Of a stretch of 64,000 nt of DNA, positions 59,536 to 64,000 are shown one piece after another. The DNA is from an uncultured Alistipes sp. (GTDB taxonomy: Bacteria; Bacteroidota; Bacteroidia; Bacteroidales; Rikenellaceae), in contig CAJGEC010000004.1 of NCBI GenBank assembly GCA_904502285.1, positions 1 to 64,000 on the forward strand. Direction: 5' to 3'. The position numbers were made by a program, and so were the translations under genes. Positions within the stretch are counted from its first letter, which is position 1. Each line of letters starts with the position of its first letter. The notes under the pieces were generated by a model. That model was not told the DNA's origin, ran no database searches, and saw only the letters and a program-made list of their open reading frames with translations.

Positions 59536-61020
59536 TTAATAATCAGCTTTGGGTAGTTGCTTTGGCTTCGAAACAAGCCAAAGGCCCAGGATGGTTAGCG
59601 TGGCATTGAGGATTATCACCTCATAACTAAAGGTGTAGCCACCGAACCATACCGCCGAGTGCGAGGCTACAAGGTAGCTTATTGCTGGGGCGATAAGTGC
59701 GATAAAGGGTATTGCCCTACCATTCACACTACGACGGGTGGCCAAGCCAAAGAGGAAGAGACCCAAGAGAGGTCCATAGGTGTAGCTCGCCATAGTGAAG
59801 ATAAGGGTTATTGCGCCCGACTTACTCCACATACCGAAGAGGATGATGATAAGCGACATAGCCACTGCGATACCGCTATGCACGCCCTTGCGCACCCTAT
59901 CAATGGAGTTAGCACCCTCGGTGGTAGTCTCGTCGTAGCGACGACGTGCTGCAATAATGTCGAGGGTGAAGGAGGTGGTCAGAGCCGTGAGGGCAGAGCC
60001 TGCCGAGGAGTAGGTCGAGGCTACTACGCCTAAGAGGAAGAGTATGCCCACGACGACGGGGAGTCCGCAACTCGTAGCCACGAATCCGAAGAGGTCGTCG
60101 CCACGCTCTACGCTTAGGCCTTGGCTATCTATATATATATAAAGGAGTGCGCCGAGCCATAGGAATAGCACGATGACAACAATCTGTAGGAGTATAGAGT
60201 GCATCAAGCTCCTTTGAGCATCCTCCCTATTACGGCACGACAACACCGTCTGCATCATATCCTGGTCGAGGCCCGTCATAGCCACCACAAGGAATATGCC
60301 CGACGCAAACTGCTTCCAGAAGTAACGCCTATCAAGCGGATTGTCAAAGAAGAGGGTGTTGGAGTAGTCGCTCTGTGCAATGCTCTCGATGGCCGAGGCA
60401 AAAGGTATGTCGAGGGCCTTGATGACATAGATGATGGCTACAACGATGCTACATACCATAATAATTGTCTTGACCATCTCAACCCACACCACCGAGCGAA
60501 CACCTCCACGACGGGTATAGAGCCACACCATAGCCATCATTATCAAGGCATTCACCGCAAAGGGGATGTTGTAGAGGTCGTAGAGGAGCGATTGCAGTAC
60601 TACGCAGATGATATAGGCACGTAGCGAGGCAGAGAGGAGTTTAGCCACGAAGAAGAGCCACGCTCCCGTGCGGTGGGCAACGATGCCAAAACGCTGGTCG
60701 AGGTACTCATACAAAGAGACAACTCCCAAGCGGTAGTATAGCGGAATGAGGAGGTAGGCGATGATGACATAGCCTACGAAGAAGCCGAGAGTGGTCTGAA
60801 GATAGCTGAAGCCATCCACAGCGACACTGCCAGGAACAGAGATATAGGTGACACCCGACATTGCAGCACCCACCATAGCAATAGCCGCAACAACACGTGG
60901 GGTGTTGCGCCTACCTGTGAAGAATGAACCTCCTGAGATATTGCGTGAGGCAAACCACGCCACGACGAAGAGTAGCGCGATGTAGCCTGCGAGGGTAGCT
61001 ATGATGATTAGCGGTGACAC
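59536..61020 (-). CDS. Sodium:solute symporter family transporter
   Basis: A 494-residue protein with about 13 membrane spans. Family marks are SGGSFFTGRRNTPRVVAAIA (about 30-49) with the following GAAMSGVTYISVPG, VVSLYEYLDQRFG, and the later QDMMQTVLSC-R segment and ASTYSSAGSALTALTTSF. It imports an unknown organic solute with sodium; sialic acid, proline and sugar members all look like this. It lies 12 bases after the FAD gene. Confidence 0.88.
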   Translation of the reverse strand: MSPLIIIATLAGYIALLFVVAWFASRNISGGSFFTGRRNTPRVVAAIAMVGAAMSGVTYISVPGSVAVDGFSYLQTTLGFFVGYVIIAYLLIPLYYRLGVVSLYEYLDQRFGIVAHRTGAWLFFVAKLLSASLRAYIICVVLQSLLYDLYNIPFAVNALIMMAMVWLYTRRGGVRSVVWVEMVKTIIMVCSIVVAIIYVIKALDIPFASAIESIAQSDYSNTLFFDNPLDRRYFWKQFASGIFLVVAMTGLDQDMMQTVLSCRNREDAQRSLMHSILLQIVVIVLFLWLGALLYIYIDSQGLSVERGDDLFGFVATSCGLPVVVGILFLLGVVASTYSSAGSALTALTTSFTLDIIAARRRYDETTTEGANSIDRVRKGVHSGIAVAMSLIIILFGMWSKSGAITLIFTMASYTYGPLLGLFLFGLATRRSVNGRAIPFIALIAPAISYLVASHSAVWFGGYTFSYEVIILNATLTILGLWLVSKPKQLPKADY

Positions 61021-61032
61021 GGGTTAGTGATA

Positions 61033-62598
61033 CTAAAAGTTGTGGGCCTTGCAGTAGCGAGCCACGGCATCGGCGATACGTTCGCCATCGAGGGCCGCAG
61101 AGACGATACCTCCAGCATAGCCAGCACCCTCACCCGCGGGGAACAGTCCCTCAACCTGTGTGTGCATAAGTGTCTCGCTGTCACGAGGTATGCGCACAGG
61201 GGTCGAGGTGCGAGACTCCACACCTACGACGATAGCCTCGTCGGAGACAAAGCCCTTCATCCTACGACCAAAGGTGGCAATACCACTGCGGAGGCGCGCT
61301 CCAATATTTTCGGGCATCCACTCGTCGAGACGCGAAGGGGTGATGCCTGGGATGTATGATGTTCGAGGGAGACTCTTCGAGGCACGGCCAGCCACGAAGT
61401 CCGAGACACGCTGTGCTGGGGCTACTTGTCGCTCACCACTATGCTCCCTCGCCAACTCCTCGAAGAGTTGCTGGTAGCGGAGTCCTGCCAACTCGCCCCA
61501 CTCCTCCCTGAGGTATGCGAAGTCCTCAAGGCGTACCTCTGTGACAAGACCCGAATTGGCGAAGGCCGAGTTACGACCACTGGGCGACATACCATTCACA
61601 ACAGACTGTCGGGTGTCGGTCATCGCAGGAACGATGAAACCTCCAGGACACATACAGAAGGAGTAAACGCCTCGGCCAGCCTCCTGACTTACAAGGGAGT
61701 AGCTTGCCGCAGGGAGCCACTCGCCACGCTCGGCACGGTGGTACTGTATGCTGTCGATGAGGTGTTGTGGATGCTCGATACGCACACCCATAGCGAAGGG
61801 CTTGGCTTCGACGGCGATACCCTCCTTGTGCAGCAACTCGTAGATGTCGCGTGCGGAGTGTCCCGTAGCAAGGACCACGGCAGCACCCTCAATGGTGGTG
61901 TCGCCGACCTTAACTCCCGTAATGCGGTTGTTCTTAACCACAAAGCCTGAGACACGGCTCTCGAAGAGAACCTTGCCTCCGTGTTCGGTGATGGTGTGAC
62001 AGATGTTCGAAATGATACGTGGCAACTTGTCGGTGCCGATATGTGGGTGAGCCTCGTAGAGAATCTCAGGGTTTGCTCCGTGCCATACGAGGGTCTGCAA
62101 CGCCTTGTTGTAGTCGCCACGCTTCTTGCTTCGGGTGAAGAGCTTACCGTCAGAGAAGGTTCCTGCACCACCCTCGCCAAAGGCGTAGTTCGAGTCGGGG
62201 TTGATGTCGCCACCACGATTGATCTGCGCAATGTCGTACTTGCGCGACAATACCGACTTACCGCGCTCCAAAAGTATGGGCTTGAAGCCTAACTCTATGA
62301 GTCTCAGCGAGGCAAAGAGGCCCGCAGGACCAGAGCCGACGACGATAACCTCAGTGCCATTGTCCACCGCAGGGTAGTCGAAATTCAGGGGCGCAGGCAT
62401 AGGCTCCTTGTCGATATATATTTCGAGCGAGAGGTTTACCTTGGCCATACGCTGGCGAGCATCTATGGAGCGTTTGATGACTCGTGCCAAGGCGATGTCG
62501 CTCTGGCGAATACCGAGCCTCTCGGCTGCACGTGCTAAATAGAATTTCTCGTCGGCCGCCTGCTTAGGCGATAGCTGCAGTGTAATAGTCTTTGGCAT
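61033..62598 (-). CDS. FAD-dependent oxidoreductase
   Basis: A 521-residue flavoprotein. A small N-terminal domain covers about 1-85, then the Rossmann dinucleotide fold VIVVGSGPAGLFASLRLIEL (about 83-102) with the closing acidic ERGKSV. A second FAD site is VVLATGHSARDIYELL, and the end GLFPAGEGAGYAGGIVSAAL. It belongs to the uncharacterised family annotated as FAD-dependent dehydrogenase in many bacteria. The substrate is unknown. It is first of a series with the symporter and the Mpv17-like gene. Confidence 0.88.
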   Translation of the reverse strand: MPKTITLQLSPKQAADEKFYLARAAERLGIRQSDIALARVIKRSIDARQRMAKVNLSLEIYIDKEPMPAPLNFDYPAVDNGTEVIVVGSGPAGLFASLRLIELGFKPILLERGKSVLSRKYDIAQINRGGDINPDSNYAFGEGGAGTFSDGKLFTRSKKRGDYNKALQTLVWHGANPEILYEAHPHIGTDKLPRIISNICHTITEHGGKVLFESRVSGFVVKNNRITGVKVGDTTIEGAAVVLATGHSARDIYELLHKEGIAVEAKPFAMGVRIEHPQHLIDSIQYHRAERGEWLPAASYSLVSQEAGRGVYSFCMCPGGFIVPAMTDTRQSVVNGMSPSGRNSAFANSGLVTEVRLEDFAYLREEWGELAGLRYQQLFEELAREHSGERQVAPAQRVSDFVAGRASKSLPRTSYIPGITPSRLDEWMPENIGARLRSGIATFGRRMKGFVSDEAIVVGVESRTSTPVRIPRDSETLMHTQVEGLFPAGEGAGYAGGIVSAALDGERIADAVARYCKAHNF

Positions 62599-62617
62599 AT
62601 AGTATCATTTAAACATA

Positions 62618-62625
62618 CAAAAATA
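62618..62625 (-). promoter_or_regulatory. -7 box of the FAD-oxidoreductase series
   Basis: Minus-strand TATTTTTG, 20 bases before the ATG at 62598. A TTG at the right distance is not seen. Confidence 0.5.
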
Positions 62626-62654
62626 GGAAAAATTAAATAAAAATTGCGTTGATG

Positions 62655-62685
62655 TTGCGTATATTATAAAAGTTTTTTATCTTTG
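62655..62685 (+). promoter_or_regulatory. Promoter of tRNA-Leu
   Basis: TTG (62655-62657), 20 bases, TATCTTTG (62678-62685). The 5' leader of the precursor contains a small hairpin CCCC-aagaaa-GGGG just before the tRNA. Confidence 0.8.
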
Positions 62686-62730
62686 CACCGCTGATACCCC
62701 AAGAAAGGGGAGCTAAAAAAGCAAGATCCT

Positions 62731-62812
62731 GCGGATATGGTGTAATTGGTAGCCACGTCAGACTTAGGATCTGATGCCGAGAGGCGTGGGGGTTCGAGTC
62801 CCTTTATCCGCA
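62731..62812 (+). tRNA. tRNA-Leu(UAG)
   Basis: An 82-base class II tRNA. The acceptor arms GCGGATA and TATCCGC pair fully, the anticodon stem-loop is CAGA-CTTAGGA-TCTG with anticodon TAG, there is an extra arm (GCCGAGAGGCG region), and the T loop is TTCGAGT. The CCA end is not encoded. It is a single tRNA with its own promoter and terminator. No integrated element follows it directly. Confidence 0.96.
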
Positions 62813-62815
62813 CAG

Positions 62816-62849
62816 AAAAAAGAGCAGTTCACAAGACTGCTCTTTTTTT
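62816..62849 (+). terminator. Terminator after tRNA-Leu
   Basis: Stem AAAGAGCAGT/ACTGCTCTTT with a 7-base loop and seven T, immediately after the tRNA. Confidence 0.92.
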
Positions 62850-62888
62850 GTGCGGATACTCCGCAGTTATATTTACAATCCCTCCAAA

Positions 62889-62908
62889 CCTCCCTTTGAA
62901 AAGGGAGG
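62889..62908. repeat. Short perfect hairpin
   Basis: CCTCCCTTT and AAAGGGAGG stand 2 bases apart, forming a tight hairpin directly before the first copy of the repeat at 62910. It is part of the non-coding stretch 62850-63007, which otherwise shows no gene. Confidence 0.6.
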
Positions 62909-62909
62909 C

Positions 62910-62933
62910 TTGTGGCAAGTGTTCCACTTGCTT
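62910..62933. repeat. Repeat A, copy 1
   Basis: A 24-base sequence with a hairpin GCAAGTG-ttc-CACTTGC. It recurs at 63805-63828 with one mismatch. Confidence 0.8.
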
Positions 62934-62966
62934 ATCTGCTATGATGCCCCTATTACAATTGGATGT

Positions 62967-62991
62967 CTCTTGGCTTTAGCCGACGTTCGAG
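62967..62991. repeat. Repeat B, copy 1
   Basis: A 25-base sequence ending in GACGTTCGAG that recurs at 63755-63779 with three mismatches. In the two places repeats A and B occur in opposite order. Confidence 0.75.
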
Positions 62992-63007
62992 ACCTGGGTG
63001 GGTAGAT

Positions 63008-63526
63008 TTATCGGTTTATCCACTCATCTTTGGAAATAGCAAAGACCTTTGTGATTTCATTTATCTCGTCTGGGAACTCATCTACTTGCTTGCAACCATA
63101 GGACATAGCGGTTCTGGCTGATGCTTCATTGCTATATCTCATAAAAGAGTAAACCACATTAAAAGGGGTGTTGTTAAAAGTCCAATCTCTGACAGCGATC
63201 GCAGCCTCCTTAGCATACCCTTTTCGTTGCTTGTCAGCCCTGATATGGTATCCTATTTCGGGTTTTATCTCTCCGTTGATAAGTTGCATTGTCAAGCCAC
63301 AGTCACCGATCATCTCGCCTGTCTCTTTTAAGCACACGGCCCACAGTCCAAAACCTAATACCATATATCTTTGGATATTACGCTCAATCCACTCCCTCAC
63401 CCTTTTTTCATCAAATGTGTAGGGATAATGCTGCATTGTGTCAGAATCGGATAACACCTTGAAAAGTGCGTGAAAATCATCATCCGTCATCTCTCTTAAT
63501 AGCAAACGCTCAGTCTCTATAACCAT
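63008..63526 (-). CDS. GNAT family N-acetyltransferase
   Basis: A 172-residue RimJ/RimL-type acetyltransferase. It begins ETERLLLREMTDDDFHALF (about 3-21), has the GLWAVCLKETGEMIGDCGL strands, and the acetyl-CoA loop in RADKQRKGYAKEAAIAVRDW (Q/R-x-x-G-Y-A, about 96-115), ending with SNEASARTAMSYGCKQV. The substrate may be a small molecule or a protein N-terminus. It is flanked by non-coding repeats. A minus-strand TAACTTTA (63562-63569) may be its -7 box. Confidence 0.88.
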   Translation of the reverse strand: MVIETERLLLREMTDDDFHALFKVLSDSDTMQHYPYTFDEKRVREWIERNIQRYMVLGFGLWAVCLKETGEMIGDCGLTMQLINGEIKPEIGYHIRADKQRKGYAKEAAIAVRDWTFNNTPFNVVYSFMRYSNEASARTAMSYGCKQVDEFPDEINEITKVFAISKDEWINR

Positions 63527-63693
63527 TATTTTTAGCCTCCTAAAATTGCGATTTATCGGTGTAAAGTTAAGAAAATATTATTACAATATTTATAAAATAT
63601 AGAATCTCCTATTATCTTTCAGGTAATTATAGAGATAGACACACTTCATATCCTCCTCATTTAATGTCCGAAAATCTGTAATCAACCCACACA

Positions 63694-63722
63694 AAAAGCG
63701 ACCTGTTTAGGGTCGCTTTTTT
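63694..63722 (+). terminator. Terminator-like hairpin
   Basis: AAAAGCGACC and GGTCGCTTTT enclose a 6-base loop, followed by more T. No gene ends just before it on the plus strand, so it may close an unseen small RNA transcript or be a relic. Confidence 0.6.
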
Positions 63723-63754
63723 GCATATAAAGGATCACGCACTGACTGTGGTGG

Positions 63755-63779
63755 CTCTTGGTTTTTGCGGACGTTCGAG
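63755..63779. repeat. Repeat B, copy 2
   Basis: Matches 62967-62991 at 22 of 25 bases. It precedes repeat A here, whereas copy 1 follows it. Confidence 0.75.
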
Positions 63780-63804
63780 TCTCGCTTAATACATTTTGTA
63801 AGGT

Positions 63805-63828
63805 TTGTGGCAAGTGTGCCACTTGCTT
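63805..63828. repeat. Repeat A, copy 2
   Basis: Matches 62910-62933 at 23 of 24 bases, with the same hairpin (GCAAGTG-tgc-CACTTGC). Confidence 0.8.
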
Positions 63829-63841
63829 TGGTATTAAAGAA

Positions 63842-63929
63842 TTTAGGGAGATTAGAGAGCCTAAGTATATGTATCGCATAACACCTTCAACTACCTACCC
63901 CACTCCTTAAATTCCCTAATCTCCCTAAA
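63842..63929. repeat. Inverted repeat pair
   Basis: TTTAGGGAGATTAG at 63842-63855 and its perfect complement CTAATCTCCCTAAA at 63916-63929, 60 bases apart. The core between them holds no gene. It may be the ends of a tiny non-autonomous element, or a hairpin. Confidence 0.65.
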
Positions 63930-64000
63930 TACTCTTCTGTGGCAGAGGTGTGCAGAGGCAAAAAGTTGGAGAATATATGGTCTATTTTGATGTTCGTTGG

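Larger units (their letters stand above)
63527..64000. other. Non-coding right end with repeats
   Basis: About 470 bases without a credible gene. It contains a possible promoter for the acetyltransferase, a terminator-like hairpin (63694-63722), second copies of repeats A and B, and a long inverted repeat (63842-63929). A 65-codon minus-strand frame across these repeats has no family features. Confidence 0.6.

Noticed and set aside
62746..62979. 77-codon plus-strand frame
   Set aside because: It begins inside tRNA-Leu and runs through its terminator.
63682..63879. 65-codon minus-strand frame
   Set aside because: It crosses a terminator hairpin and both repeats, with no recognisable features.

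Overview
The window reads as chromosomal DNA of a gut-type member of the Bacteroidales, most likely close to Alistipes (Rikenellaceae); the genus is an inference from gene content and style. The supporting signs are promoters of the Bacteroidetes form (TTG, 19-20 bases, TAnnTTTG), very few Shine-Dalgarno sequences, menaquinone methylation (UbiE/MenG), a bat (MoxR/VWA) operon, a DUF4271-hemD-rnpA-yidD cluster, two OmpH/Skp chaperones beside bamA, a long NagB/PIG-L fusion, and short-signal lipoproteins.

Layout. 1-3.5 kb is the end of an integrated element: a tyrosine recombinase of the Bacteroides type, and an AbiL-like (RloA/RloB) pair whose second gene has lost its C-terminal half. 3.8-13 kb is a plus-strand run: U32 protease-like protein, rRNA-type methyltransferase, split chromate transporter, UvrD/PcrA helicase, glycosyltransferase, endonuclease III and an S41 lipoprotein protease. 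13.1-19.0 kb is a bat-type operon (MoxR, DUF58, BatD-like, TPR with a Gln/Asn-rich tract, two VWA proteins), followed by dipeptidase PepD and a protein-kinase-like protein. 21.5-26.9 kb (minus) holds outer-membrane biogenesis (uppS-bamA-skp-skp) and nadK. 27-30 kb (plus) holds pdxJ, a CCA-type nucleotidyltransferase and a metallophosphoesterase.

30.3-38.5 kb is a tightly packed minus-strand series of ten genes (lysE-like, cmk, ispH, small membrane protein, C-terminal processing protease, histidine kinase, DUF4271, hemD, rnpA, yidD). 38.8-41.9 kb holds a DUF3467 gene, a large multidomain lipoprotein and dut. An AT-rich gap of about 470 bases then precedes a minus-strand operon dnaB-yifB-sppA-mrp (42.3-48.5 kb). 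48.7-51.7 kb (plus) is ftsX-like permease, ubiE/menG and two small envelope proteins; a Cys/Glu-rich small lipoprotein follows, then nrnA, an MsbA-like exporter, and a pair of nagB genes. 58.1-62.6 kb (minus) has a reverse-type rubrerythrin, an Mpv17-like membrane protein, a sodium/solute symporter and an FAD oxidoreductase. The right end carries tRNA-Leu(UAG), a GNAT acetyltransferase, and non-coding repeats that occur twice around the acetyltransferase.

Most of the window is housekeeping. The points most worth a second look are the Cys-rich lipoprotein at 51822-52082, the NagB/PIG-L fusion whose catalytic Asp and His are replaced while an intact NagB lies next door, the broken AbiL-like pair, the AT-rich gap with repeated TTTTCAACA words, and the paired repeats around the GNAT gene. 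No CRISPR array, complete transposon or rRNA was seen, and I did not find a clearly new multigene system.
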